From positions 238,663-302,662 of the forward strand of contig JBMNUT010000001.1 in assembly GCA_050946375.1 (NCBI GenBank): a stretch of 64,000 nucleotides of DNA, read 5' to 3'. The translations under genes and the position numbers were made by a program. The notes under the pieces were generated by a model. That model ran no database searches and was not told the DNA's origin. It saw only the letters and a program-made list of their open reading frames with translations. Positions 45,303-54,670 of the stretch are shown here, in pieces. Source of the DNA: UBA1794 sp050946375. GTDB lineage: Bacteria > Bacteroidota > Bacteroidia > Bacteroidales > Bacteroidaceae. How positions within the stretch are numbered: the stretch's first letter is position 1; each line of letters starts with the position of its first letter.

Positions 45303-46187
45303 TCAGTCGGGAATCTCCGTTACGGAAGCCCCATCGAGGGACACCTTCAAGTCGAATCCGTAGTTGTCCAGGTCGATTACGTAGTAGTTCTCCGTGGGAG
45401 TATCCACCTGCTTGGCGTCGTCCATGCGGGCCGCGGGGTAACGCGTCTGCACCGCCTCGCGCACGACTGCAGGGAGTTCGGACAGGCGCACGTCGGTCTG
45501 CGTACGTATCCACTCGCCATCAGACTGGAAGTGCACCTCGAAGCTCCGGTAGTCCTTGTACAAATCCACCTCGTAACGCCCGTTCTCGCGTTCCACCTCT
45601 GCAATCTGCGCGCCGGGGAAGTGCTCATCGAGGAACGTAGTGATGGCTTCCGGGAGCTGACTGGGGAAGAGATCCGGGCTGATGCCTCCCGTGCCGCTGC
45701 CGCCCGTATTGCTCCATTCGCGCACCAGCGTGCCTGCCAGGTCGAAATGCAGCACGACGTCGGCATCGTCGGTATAACGCTCTACCTCTATTATATAGAG
45801 CTCAGCATAGCCCTCGCGCTCGAGTTTGTCCACATCCTCCACAACCCAGGGCGAAGCGGCATAGACCGTGCTCTCGAAACCCGTGCGCACGGCTTCGGGC
45901 AGATTGGAGAGATTCCGCTGCAAGTCTATCTCCGTCATCATCCAGCGCCCGTCGCCCGTAAACCAAGCCTCGTGCTCCCTGCCGTCCTTGCGGAAGTCGG
46001 CTACATAATACGTCCCTTCCCGGTCCCACTCCACCCAGGAGAGCGAGCCATACTTCTGCTCCAGAGCCTGCTGCAATGCAGAAGGAGGATTCACATAGTC
46101 GGGGTCATCGTCGTCGTCGCACGAAGTGAAAACAAAAGTTCCTACCAGGCAAAACAAGCCTGCCTTAAGCCATTTTTCCGTATTCAT
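45303..46187 (-). CDS. PepSY-like (BLIP fold) lipoprotein
   Basis: 294 aa. Signal MNTEKWLKAGLFCLVGTFVF ends in a lipobox-like FTSC followed by five Asp, which fits the Bacteroidota surface-export signal of acidic residues after the lipidated Cys. Four repeats of the PepSY-like pattern are visible (LPEAVRTGFESTVYAASPWV, LPEAITTFLDEHFPGAQIAE, LPAVVREAVQTRYPAARMDD and a partial first). Such proteins are common in Bacteroides; a protease-inhibitor role has been proposed for the fold but is not shown. Confidence 0.85.
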   Translation of the reverse strand: MNTEKWLKAGLFCLVGTFVFTSCDDDDDPDYVNPPSALQQALEQKYGSLSWVEWDREGTYYVADFRKDGREHEAWFTGDGRWMMTEIDLQRNLSNLPEAVRTGFESTVYAASPWVVEDVDKLEREGYAELYIIEVERYTDDADVVLHFDLAGTLVREWSNTGGSGTGGISPDLFPSQLPEAITTFLDEHFPGAQIAEVERENGRYEVDLYKDYRSFEVHFQSDGEWIRTQTDVRLSELPAVVREAVQTRYPAARMDDAKQVDTPTENYYVIDLDNYGFDLKVSLDGASVTEIPD

Positions 46188-46386
46188 AACTCTCTTTTCT
46201 TTTAATAGTCCACTACTTTTATCAAATAATTACGAGGACAAAGAAAAGGAGCCTTTCTGAAAAGATTTTGAAATCCGGGGAGAATCGATAAATTTCTTCC
46301 CCTTTCTTTCAGAGCGGACAATGGCTTAAGGCAGGTTGCTGCGCCGGTCGGGTCAGGCAGACCGCGTGCGCGGTGCGGGCAGTGCG

Positions 46387-47364
46387 TCAGTCGAGATGGA
46401 CGAGTTCGTAGTCCTGACTGCCAAGGCCTATCTGTTCGGCGTAGTCGAGGGTGTGCATTCCCTTGCGCGAGTCGATGCGCTCGATGAGATGTACCTTGCC
46501 GGGGGCGTCGGAGGAGCGCACCAGATCGGTGCAGGCCTTGTCGAGGGCTACGGGATCGAGGGAGGCAAGTATGCCGATGTCGCCCATTTGGGGAGCAGCG
46601 GGATGGGAGTCGCAGTCGCAATCGACGGACAGCTTGTTGGCTACGCTTATATATAATATGTTATCTCCGCAGTGGTCGGCCACGGCCTTTGCGGCTTCGG
46701 CCATCGACTCGAGGAAGTCTTCCTGCTTAGGGTTGCCCCAGTTTTCGGTGCTTGCCCCGGCGGAATGGATATACCGCTTCCCGTTGGACGAGGCGATGCC
46801 GATGGAGATGTTCTTGATGGCTCCTCCGAATCCGCCCATCGCATGCCCCTTGAAATGGGAGAGGACGACGGTGAAGTCGTAGTTGGCATAGTGCGAGCCG
46901 ACGATGTCGTACTTCAAGTGCTTGCCTCCCTCGATGGGCAGCTGTATTTCGCCTTCGGCATCCATGATGTCTACCGGGGCAATGGCGGTAAAGCCGTGGT
47001 CTTCGGCAGCCTTGCGGTGGCTTTCGGTGTTGCTGCGGCCGCCTCCGTAGGCCGTGTTGCACTCGACAATCGTGCCGTTCACTCCCTGCACGAGGTCTTT
47101 GATGAGGGCGGGGTCGAGAAAGTTGTGCCCGCCCGGTTCGCCGGTGGAGAGCTTGACGGCTACCTTACCCTTGGCTTCGCGGCCCAGGGCGGCATAGATT
47201 TTCACGAGATTCTCCGAGGAGATTTCCTTGAACATGTAGACCTTCGAACGGTTGGTCTCGGCAGAAGCCGCCTGTGGGGCTTCTCCCTGGGCGCAGGCTC
47301 CTGCAGTGCCGGCCATCAGCAGCAGGGCGCATCCCAGTGTGTGCATCATTCGTTTCATACGCAT
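46387..47364 (-). CDS. DUF362-family protein, exported
   Basis: 325 aa from ATG 47364 (MRMKRMMHTLG...; ATG 47358 is equally possible). The signal peptide runs through GCALLLMAGTAGACA. The body is DUF362: KVAVKLSTGEPGGHNFLDPA, NTAYGGGRSNTESHRKAAED, VVLSHFKGHAMGGFGGAIKN and a terminal segment with DIGILASLDPVALDKACTDL. DUF362 proteins often carry a 4Fe-4S ferredoxin domain; here no CxxCxxC cluster is visible, only a DCDCDSH segment. Role unknown. Confidence 0.82.
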   Translation of the reverse strand: MRMKRMMHTLGCALLLMAGTAGACAQGEAPQAASAETNRSKVYMFKEISSENLVKIYAALGREAKGKVAVKLSTGEPGGHNFLDPALIKDLVQGVNGTIVECNTAYGGGRSNTESHRKAAEDHGFTAIAPVDIMDAEGEIQLPIEGGKHLKYDIVGSHYANYDFTVVLSHFKGHAMGGFGGAIKNISIGIASSNGKRYIHSAGASTENWGNPKQEDFLESMAEAAKAVADHCGDNILYISVANKLSVDCDCDSHPAAPQMGDIGILASLDPVALDKACTDLVRSSDAPGKVHLIERIDSRKGMHTLDYAEQIGLGSQDYELVHLD

Positions 47365-47439
47365 GTCGTTGTAGTAAGTATTCAATATTAAGCGGCAGTC
47401 TTCCGCCCTCGCTTGCAGGAGGAAAGATTCCACCGGGTG

Positions 47440-47447
47440 CAAAATTA
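47440..47447 (-). promoter_or_regulatory. -7 box (TAATTTTG) for the DUF362 gene
   Basis: Minus-strand TAATTTTG about 75 bases before ATG 47364; no TTG partner. Confidence 0.4.
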
Positions 47448-47558
47448 CAGGAAAAGCGGGAAGAACGGAGTACACATTTTACGGTTTTTACTACCCGGAT
47501 TCAGCCTTTTGCGCTCCCCGGGCGGCGGTTCTGAAATACGGCGGGGCAGCCGTGTTCC

Positions 47559-47625
47559 AAAAGTCCCGGTGCTTTTTTCCTTTTCGTGCGGTACTTTTTC
47601 GGAAAAGCCTTGCATGTTTCGGCCG
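47559..47625. repeat. 22-bp repeat array after the AraC gene
   Basis: Three units (AAAAGTCCCGGTGCTTTTTTCC, TTTTCGTGCGGTACTTTTTC, AAAAGCCTTGCATGTTTC) just past the AraC stop at 47639. This is the right-most array found. Confidence 0.7.
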
Positions 47626-47638
47626 GAAGGGGCATGCC

Positions 47639-48544
47639 TCATTCTTCCGTGCGGAGGCCGTCGTCAGTCTTTACGAGCTGGGCGCGGTAGACTTTGGGCG
47701 AGACACCCATGTGCTGCTTGACGTACTTCCCGAAGAAAGAGAGGTTGGGGAACTCCAGCTCGCAGGCTATTTCCTTGATGCTCTTCTGCGTGTGTTTCAT
47801 CAGGTACTCGATGTCTTTCAGCACATAGCGGTCGACAAGCACGGAGGGACGCACTCCCCCCACCTTGGTGCACACGGACGAAAGGTACTTGGACGTAACG
47901 TTCAGCCGCTCGGCATAGTAGGAAATCATGCGCTTCCTGGGGTAAGACGCCTCGAGCAGCTCTATGAAGCGCTTGAAGAGGTTCTCGCCCGCGGTGAAGG
48001 GGCGCGGTTTCTTCTGCAGATAGTGGCTCAGGGCGGCGCTCATGTCATATATGAAGGCGAGCATCAACGTGTCTATCACTTTCTTTTGCACGGGGGTGGA
48101 CAGCCGGGCCTTGGAGCACAGCAGGTCGTAGTACTGGCTGAAGACGGCGGCTTCCTGAGGGGTCATGTGGTAGAGCGGGCTCTTCTGGAAGAAGAACTTG
48201 ACGTCCCAGCTATTCTCGCTCAGGGGCATAATGCGCTGTATGTAGGCAGTAGAAGTAAAAATGAAGTAGCCCTTGAAGTCGAGACTGAGCAGACCCTTCT
48301 CTACGATGCTGTTGGGCGTACAGATGAAGAGGTCGTTCTTCTGCGCTTCGATGGTAGCGTCGCCCACGTTTAGTACGGCCTTGCCTTCCAGCACCAGTGC
48401 TACGACATAAACCTCCAACTGCACCGGGAAGTCGGAACGCACAAGGCCGTGTACGTTTTCGCAAAAGGCCAGCTCGCCATCGTTGTAAATAATGTACTTC
48501 TGCGCCTCGGGAGATCCCAAATTTCCTTTTCTCAAATTATCCAT
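47639..48544 (-). CDS. AraC-family transcriptional regulator
   Basis: 301 aa. An N-terminal cupin-like sensing domain (VQLEVYVVALVLEGKAVLNV) is followed by a C-terminal AraC HTH pair: ISYYAERLNVTSKYLSSVCT and KSIKEIACELEFPNLSFFGK, ending GVSPKVYRAQL. It is divergent from the RND efflux operon across a 209-bp region, so it is the obvious candidate regulator of that pump. Its inducer is unknown. Confidence 0.92.
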   Translation of the reverse strand: MDNLRKGNLGSPEAQKYIIYNDGELAFCENVHGLVRSDFPVQLEVYVVALVLEGKAVLNVGDATIEAQKNDLFICTPNSIVEKGLLSLDFKGYFIFTSTAYIQRIMPLSENSWDVKFFFQKSPLYHMTPQEAAVFSQYYDLLCSKARLSTPVQKKVIDTLMLAFIYDMSAALSHYLQKKPRPFTAGENLFKRFIELLEASYPRKRMISYYAERLNVTSKYLSSVCTKVGGVRPSVLVDRYVLKDIEYLMKHTQKSIKEIACELEFPNLSFFGKYVKQHMGVSPKVYRAQLVKTDDGLRTEE

Positions 48545-48753
48545 AGGCTGTTAACACTTTGTCTGTTCGGTTTCCAGCCTGCAAAATAAAGGGATATGGG
48601 CGATAGTCCATTTTCCCAAAGCCCCTGCATAATGTTCCATAAGCCGTATTTCTTTTCTCCAGGCGAAAATAGAACACTTTCGTAGACACAGGAAGAAAAC
48701 TGCGGTTCTCTAAATGTTCTTCATTTGCACCCAAAATCATAAACGCACAAAGA

Positions 48754-49782
48754 ATGAAGACACAACTTTTAGCAGCCTCGCTGCTCCTGACTGCCCTGCT
48801 GGCCGGATGCCAAAGAGGAGAAAAACAGGCCGAAGCGCAGCAACCGATAAAAGTGAGAACCATTACCACCCACGCGGAGCAAACCTCTGCCGCACGCCGC
48901 TACTCCGGTACCGTAGAAGAAGAAAACGGAACACTGCTCAGCTTCTCTACGGCGGGAACGGTGAAGCGCATATACGTACATTTGGGACAGCGCGTAGCCG
49001 CCGGACAGCTCATAGCCGTGCTTGACTCCGCCTCGCTGCGGAGCAGCTACCAGGCCGCGCGTGCCACGCTGGAGCAGGCCGAAGACGCCTACCGGCGCAT
49101 GAAAGAACTGCACGACAAGGGAAGCCTGCCCGACATCAAGTGGGTGGAAGCCGAAAGCCGCCTGGCCCAGGCGCGCTCCATGGAGCAGATTGCCCGCAAG
49201 AGCCTCAGCGATTGCCGCCTGTATGCCCCCTTCGCCGGAGTCATCGCCGAGAAGAACGCCGAGGCGGGACAGAACGTAATGCCGGGAGCACCCGTAGCGC
49301 GGCTGGTAACGACGGGGCAGCTCAAGGTGAAGATAGCCGTGCCGGAGGCGGAAATCGGCCGTTGCCCCATCGGAGGGGAGGCCACCGTCAGCGTACCGGC
49401 ACTGGGGAACCGCACGTTTCGGGCCAGAATTGCGGAGAAGGGCATCGTAGCCAATCCGCTCTCGCGCTCCTACGAGGTGAAACTGCGCGTCGTGCAGGCC
49501 GACAAGGCCCTGCTGCCGGGCATGATAGCCGAGGTATCGCTTCCGGGCGAAGGCAGCGGGACGAACTGCATCGTACCGGCACACATTGTCCAAATCGACG
49601 AACGGAACCGCTCGTTCGTATGGGTCGCCGCCGGGGGTAAGGCCGAGAAACGGTACATCACCTGCGGGGACTTTGCGGGCGAGGGAGTAGCCGTCACCCA
49701 AGGGCTGAAAGAGGGCGAGCAAGTCCTCGTAGAGGGACAGCACAAAGTATGCAACGGGACTGCCCTGCAAGTGATTGAATAA
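48754..49782 (+). CDS. RND efflux membrane-fusion (periplasmic adaptor) lipoprotein
   Basis: 342 aa. Lipoprotein signal MKTQLLAASLLLTALLAGC. The biotinyl-lipoyl half is GTVKRIYVHLGQRVAAGQLI; a short helical hairpin (YQAARATLEQAEDAYRRMKE) follows, then the second lipoyl half (LYAPFAGVIAEKNAEAGQNV) and beta-barrel. It links the inner-membrane pump to the outer-membrane channel. First gene of a three-gene operon, 14 bp before the pump. Confidence 0.93.
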   Translation: MKTQLLAASLLLTALLAGCQRGEKQAEAQQPIKVRTITTHAEQTSAARRYSGTVEEENGTLLSFSTAGTVKRIYVHLGQRVAAGQLIAVLDSASLRSSYQAARATLEQAEDAYRRMKELHDKGSLPDIKWVEAESRLAQARSMEQIARKSLSDCRLYAPFAGVIAEKNAEAGQNVMPGAPVARLVTTGQLKVKIAVPEAEIGRCPIGGEATVSVPALGNRTFRARIAEKGIVANPLSRSYEVKLRVVQADKALLPGMIAEVSLPGEGSGTNCIVPAHIVQIDERNRSFVWVAAGGKAEKRYITCGDFAGEGVAVTQGLKEGEQVLVEGQHKVCNGTALQVIE

Positions 49783-49796
49783 AACGAAGAAAGACT

Positions 49797-52700
49797 ATGG
49801 ATACAGGTAAGAAGAAACGCAGCTTCGTAGAGTGGGCCATGCACTACCGGCAGATTGTCATTCTGCTGACAGCCTGCCTGGTGGCTTTCGGAATCTACTC
49901 GCTGCCGCAGATGCGCAAAAACGAGTTTCCGGATTTCACCATACGGCAGGGGATTGTCGTGGCAGTAGCGCCGGGAAACACCGCCGAGGATATGGTGGAA
50001 CAGGTGACAAAGCCCCTGGAAGAATACATTTTCACCTATAAGGAAGTAAAAAAGTCAAAGACTTTTTCCAAGAGCCGCGATGGAATCGTCTACATCCAGG
50101 TAGAGCTGAACGACGACCTGCAGGACAAAGACGAATTCTGGAGCAAGTTCAAGCACGGCATATCGCAGTTCAAGAGCCAGCTCCCTGCCAATGTGCTGGC
50201 CTTGCAGGTAATGGATGACTTCGGCGACACCTCGGCCCTGCTCATCACCATGGAGAGCGAGGACAAAACCTACCGCGAACTGGACGACTACATGGACCGC
50301 CTTCAGGACCGCCTGCGGGCCATCTCCTCCGTGGGACGCATGTCGGTCAGCGGAATGCAGAACGAGCAAATCGCCGTCTACCTCGACCACGAGCGGCTCT
50401 CCCACTACGGTCTCTCCGAAGAGTCGCTGGCCGCGTCGCTCATGCAGAAAGGGTTCGTCACCAGCGGCGGGCGCGTAAAGGACGGAGCTACGGTGCGCCC
50501 CATCTACGTAGGCCGCTCGCTCAACACCGTGCGCGACGTGCAGGAACAGATTGTCTACGCCGACCCGCAGGGCAACGTGGTGCGCCTCAAGGACGTGGCC
50601 CGCGTCGTGCGCGAATACCCCCGCCCCGACAGCTACATCACCAATAACGGACACAAATGCCTGCTCCTGTCCGTCGAGATGAAGAAGGGACAAAACATCG
50701 TACAGATGGGCAACGAGGTGAACAAAGCCTTAGAGGAATTCCAGCGTGAACTCCCGGCCGATGTCAGCTTGTTCCGCATCACCGACCAGCCGCAAGTAGT
50801 GGGCGACAGCGTAACCAACTTCCTGCGCGAGCTGCTCATTGCAATCGTGGCCGTCGTCATCGTAGTCATGCTGCTCCTGCCGCTGCGGGTAGCACTCGTG
50901 GCAGCAAGCACCATACCGATTACGATCTTCATTTCGCTCGGCCTGTTCCATGCCTTCGGCATCGAACTGAACACCGTTACGCTGGCCGGACTCATCGTGA
51001 CGCTGGGAATGATCGTAGACAACAGCATCGTCATCATCGACAACTATCTGGAGAAACTGGGCGAAGGCATGTCGCGCTGGCATGCCTCCATCGAGAGCAC
51101 CCTGCACTTCCTGAAATCCATCTTCTCGGCCACGCTGGCCATCAGCATCACATTCTTCCCCTTCCTCTTCACCACGACGGGCATGATACACGACTTCCTG
51201 CTCAGCTTCCCTTGGGGTATCAGCATCGTGTTGGGCGTGTCGCTGCTCGTGGCTACCCTGCTCGTGCCGTTCATGCAGTTCTGGTTCATCCGTAAGCCCC
51301 TGCAGACCGGCACAGACAACGGGCGGAAGCACTTCTCCTTCCTCGACTTGCTGCAGAACTACTACAACCGGCTCTTCGACGTATGCTTTCGCCATCCCTA
51401 CCTCACCGTAGGCGCGGGACTGTGCACCGTAGTCGTCGGCATCGTGCTGATGGGACGCCTGCCCCAGAAACTGCTGCCTGCCGCCGACCGCAACCAGCTG
51501 GCCGTAGAGATATTCCTCCCGACGGGCACCGACATCGACCGCACGACACAGGTGGCCGACAGCATGGAGCACATACTCCGCAGGGACGCTCGGGTAGTGA
51601 GCGTAGCCTCCTTCAAGGGATGTGCCTCGCCCCGCTTCCAGACCAGCTATGCGCCCCAGATAGCGGGCACCAACTTCGCCCAGTTTATCGTGAACACCAC
51701 CGGGCAGGAAGCTACCGTGGAAGTGCTCGACGAGTATGCCGAAGCGTACAGCGAGTACTTCCCCGATGCCTACGTACGCTTTAAGCAACTCAGCTACAGC
51801 GATGCAGTCTACCCCATCGAGGTGCGCCTCTCGGGCGAAAATGCTGAAGCGCTCAAGCACGACGCCCTCCGGCTGGAAGAGAAACTCAGGCAGATGCCGG
51901 GACTCGTACACGTACAGACGGACCTCAACGAGCCCTTGCCCGCCATTGCCGTCGACCTGCGCGAGGACGAGGCCACACGGCTGGGCGTCAGCAATCTCGC
52001 ACTGGAGTCCACACTGGCCATGCGCTACGGCGGCGGACTCCCCATAGCCCACGTGTGGGAAGGCGACTACAGCCTGCCCGTCACCTTGAAGAGTACACAC
52101 GCTGACCAGGCTACGCCCGACGACGTGCTGAATGAGAAAATACCAGCCTCGGCAGGACTGGCCGACGTGCCCCTGCGGCAAATAGCCAGCCTAAAGCCCG
52201 TATGGATGGACGGCCAGATAGTGCGTCGCAACGGCGTGCGCACCGTAAGCGTACAAGCTGACCTGACGCGGGAAGCAAACGCCATGGCTATGACCCGGCA
52301 GGTGCAGAAGCTCGTAGACGAAACCCCGCTCAGCCCCGGAGTAACCGTAAGCTACGGCGGCGAACAGGAGTCGAACGACGAGAAAATGCCCATGATCATG
52401 AGCGGACTGGCCATAGCAGCCGCCATCATCTTCTTCATACTGCTCTTCCATTTCCGCAAGGTAAGCCTCGCACTGCTCACCTTCGGTTCGCTCATTCTTT
52501 GCATCTTCGGCACGGCCGCAGGCATACTCATGCAGGGAATCGAGTTCAGCGTTACCTGCACCCTCGGCATCATCGCCCTGATGGGCATCATCGTGCGCAA
52601 CGGAATCATCATGTTCGACTACGCCGAAGAACTGCGCCAGAACGAACACCTGAGCGCATCCGATGCCATCTACCACTCGGCACGCCGGCGGATGCGCCCC

Positions 52701-52910
52701 ATCTTCCTGACCTCCGCAGCAGCCTCCATGGGCGTCATACCGATGATTCTCGGAGGCTCCGGCCTATGGATGCCCATGGGGACGGTCATCTGCTACGGAA
52801 CACTCATAACGATGATCTTCCTGCTCACCGTACTGCCCTGCGCCTACCAGCTCCTCTTCCGCGGAAGCACCCGAAAGCGCCAGCGGGCCGAAGCGCTCGA
52901 GCTGCAATAA
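49797..52910 (+). CDS. RND efflux pump (inner-membrane permease)
   Basis: 1037 aa with the RND plan of 12 membrane segments and two periplasmic loops. TM4 carries the proton-relay Asp in TLGMIVDNSIVIIDN near residue 405. The N-terminus YRQIVILLTACLVAFGIYSL and the ALMGIIVRNGIIMFDYAEEL segment near residue 935 fit the AcrB/MMPL superfamily of drug or metabolite exporters. Substrate unknown. A stretch at 50048-50072 resembles a repeat unit but aligns with conserved family sequence. Confidence 0.95.
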   Translation: MDTGKKKRSFVEWAMHYRQIVILLTACLVAFGIYSLPQMRKNEFPDFTIRQGIVVAVAPGNTAEDMVEQVTKPLEEYIFTYKEVKKSKTFSKSRDGIVYIQVELNDDLQDKDEFWSKFKHGISQFKSQLPANVLALQVMDDFGDTSALLITMESEDKTYRELDDYMDRLQDRLRAISSVGRMSVSGMQNEQIAVYLDHERLSHYGLSEESLAASLMQKGFVTSGGRVKDGATVRPIYVGRSLNTVRDVQEQIVYADPQGNVVRLKDVARVVREYPRPDSYITNNGHKCLLLSVEMKKGQNIVQMGNEVNKALEEFQRELPADVSLFRITDQPQVVGDSVTNFLRELLIAIVAVVIVVMLLLPLRVALVAASTIPITIFISLGLFHAFGIELNTVTLAGLIVTLGMIVDNSIVIIDNYLEKLGEGMSRWHASIESTLHFLKSIFSATLAISITFFPFLFTTTGMIHDFLLSFPWGISIVLGVSLLVATLLVPFMQFWFIRKPLQTGTDNGRKHFSFLDLLQNYYNRLFDVCFRHPYLTVGAGLCTVVVGIVLMGRLPQKLLPAADRNQLAVEIFLPTGTDIDRTTQVADSMEHILRRDARVVSVASFKGCASPRFQTSYAPQIAGTNFAQFIVNTTGQEATVEVLDEYAEAYSEYFPDAYVRFKQLSYSDAVYPIEVRLSGENAEALKHDALRLEEKLRQMPGLVHVQTDLNEPLPAIAVDLREDEATRLGVSNLALESTLAMRYGGGLPIAHVWEGDYSLPVTLKSTHADQATPDDVLNEKIPASAGLADVPLRQIASLKPVWMDGQIVRRNGVRTVSVQADLTREANAMAMTRQVQKLVDETPLSPGVTVSYGGEQESNDEKMPMIMSGLAIAAAIIFFILLFHFRKVSLALLTFGSLILCIFGTAAGILMQGIEFSVTCTLGIIALMGIIVRNGIIMFDYAEELRQNEHLSASDAIYHSARRRMRPIFLTSAAASMGVIPMILGGSGLWMPMGTVICYGTLITMIFLLTVLPCAYQLLFRGSTRKRQRAEALELQ

Positions 52911-52939
52911 ACCCTCTGTAACCCCCTCAGAAAACACCA

Positions 52940-54247
52940 ATGACACACACCATGACCCACATAAGAACCCACCGGCTCATGCCCCTCCTGCTGGCAGCAG
53001 CCATACTCCTGCCCGCACAATACATCGGCGCACAGCGCGCCTACACCCTCGACGAATGCACCCAGGCTGCACTACAGAACAACGCCCGCATGCAGAACGC
53101 AAGCAACAACCTGAGCAGCGCCCGGCTGCAACGCAAGGAAGCCCTCACCCAATACTTCCCCACCATCAGCGCATCGGGAGGCGGATTCCTGGCCGACAAA
53201 GAGCTCATGAAGATAGACGCCGCCCCAGGCATGAGCATGGCCATGATGAAGAACGGAATCGTAGGAGGCATATCGGCCACAATGCCCCTCTTCACCGGCG
53301 GACAAATCGTCAACGGAAACCGGCTGGCCGAAGTAAACGTAGACAAATACAGACAGCTCCAACGCCAGGACGAGAACACCGTGCGCCTCACCACCGAGCA
53401 ATACTTCTGGCAAGTAGCCACACTGCAGGAGAAACTCAAGACCCTCAGCCTGGTCGAGAAACAGCTCGCCCAGATGGAGCACGACGCCGAGGCAGCCGTC
53501 AGCGCAGGCATAGCCAACCGCAACGACCTGCTGCAAGTGGAACTCCGACAAAACGACACACAGAGCAGCCGCCTCACCGCAGAAAACGCACTCACCCTTG
53601 CCCGCCGATTGCTCGCACAGTACATCGGCGCCGAGACCGACCAGGTAGACATCAGTTTCTCCTTCGCCGACTCGCTCCCCCCAGCCCCCGACTCACTCTA
53701 CCGGCAGCCCCGAGAGGCACTCGCCCTTACACCCGAATACCACCTGCTGCAAGCCAACCTCAAAGCCGAACAGCTGCAACGAAAAATAACTACAGGCAAG
53801 TTGCTGCCCACCATAGCCCTGGGCGGAGGATACATGTACGACAATCTGACCGACCGCGACAGCCCCTTCTGGATGGGCTTTGCCACCGTCAGCGTACCCC
53901 TGAGCGGATGGTGGGGCGGAAGCCAGCAAATCAAGCGCCAGAAGCTACTCGTGCACAATGCCGAAAACGAACTCCGCGACCAGAGCCAACTGCTCCTGCT
54001 GCGCATGCAGAGCACATGGGACGCCTTGTGCGAAGCCTGGCGTCAGGTAAGCATCGCACGGCGCTCCATAGCCCAGAGCCAGGAAAACCTGCGCCTGCAG
54101 AGCGACTACTACACGGCCGGCACATGCTCCATGAGCGACCTGCTCGAGGCACAGACGCTCTACCAGCAAAGCCGTGACAAATACGTAGACGCCCGCGCAC
54201 AGTACGAAATAAAGAAACGCGAATACCTCCAAGCCACCGGACGATAA
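52940..54247 (+). CDS. TolC-like outer-membrane efflux channel
   Basis: 435 aa from ATG 52940; ATG 52952 and 52979 are in frame and the last sits at the signal-peptide core (MPLLLAAAILLPAQYIGA). Two OEP repeats are visible: YTLDECTQAALQNNARMQNA near residue 35 and a second half with LTPEYHLLQANLKAEQLQRK. It completes the tripartite pump with the two upstream genes, 29 bp away. Confidence 0.93.
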   Translation: MTHTMTHIRTHRLMPLLLAAAILLPAQYIGAQRAYTLDECTQAALQNNARMQNASNNLSSARLQRKEALTQYFPTISASGGGFLADKELMKIDAAPGMSMAMMKNGIVGGISATMPLFTGGQIVNGNRLAEVNVDKYRQLQRQDENTVRLTTEQYFWQVATLQEKLKTLSLVEKQLAQMEHDAEAAVSAGIANRNDLLQVELRQNDTQSSRLTAENALTLARRLLAQYIGAETDQVDISFSFADSLPPAPDSLYRQPREALALTPEYHLLQANLKAEQLQRKITTGKLLPTIALGGGYMYDNLTDRDSPFWMGFATVSVPLSGWWGGSQQIKRQKLLVHNAENELRDQSQLLLLRMQSTWDALCEAWRQVSIARRSIAQSQENLRLQSDYYTAGTCSMSDLLEAQTLYQQSRDKYVDARAQYEIKKREYLQATGR

Positions 54248-54275
54248 AAGGAGCAAGAAGCGGGAAACCCGGGAG

Positions 54276-54306
54276 TAACTGTCCTCGATGGGGGAAAGGA
54301 CAGTTA
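54276..54306 (+). terminator. Hairpin after the efflux operon
   Basis: Perfect 10-bp stem TAACTGTCCT / AGGACAGTTA, 28 bases past the tolC-like stop. No U-tract, so termination is not certain. Confidence 0.5.
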
Positions 54307-54391
54307 TCCGCTTTCCCCACTTTACTGAATGAAATCCTCTGTCCCCAGCTTCATTTCTGTCCTGATAAAATCTCCGAAACGGGCAACTAAA

Positions 54392-54427
54392 TCTGCACCG
54401 GCCAACTCGTCGAACTGCCGGTGCAGA
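54392..54427. other. Perfect 11-bp hairpin in the efflux-rtcB gap
   Basis: TCTGCACCGGC / GCCGGTGCAGA with a 14-nt loop. It lies in a 423-bp stretch with no gene (54248-54670). Confidence 0.5.
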
Positions 54428-54477
54428 CACCATGAAAATAAAGAATATACCCATCATTCTTTTTGTAAGCTCGCCTG

Positions 54478-54520
54478 CCTATAACCCTCAGTCGATGCAC
54501 TGAGGTTCAGTTCTTATAGG
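54478..54520. other. Two-tier hairpin upstream of rtcB
   Basis: Outer stem CCTATAA / TTATAGG and inner stem CCTCAG / CTGAGG, followed by GTTTCTCCTTCTTTT. May be a terminator or structured leader. Confidence 0.45.
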
Positions 54521-54670
54521 GTTTCTCCTTCTTTTGCCGGTAAAGAGGAGCAGCACAATCCTGTTTTTTCCTCCCCGCCCCATGTTTTTTTCCATGTTGT
54601 GCCGCATTATGGCATTTAGAGTGCCCATATTTGCAACAAAATCCACAACAAATAACTAAAAATCGGGATT

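Noticed and set aside
50048..50072. Repeat-like stretch in the RND pump gene
   Set aside because: It resembles one unit (AAAAAAGTCAAAGACTTTTTCC) but codes for a stretch that fits the normal family sequence, so coincidence is likely.
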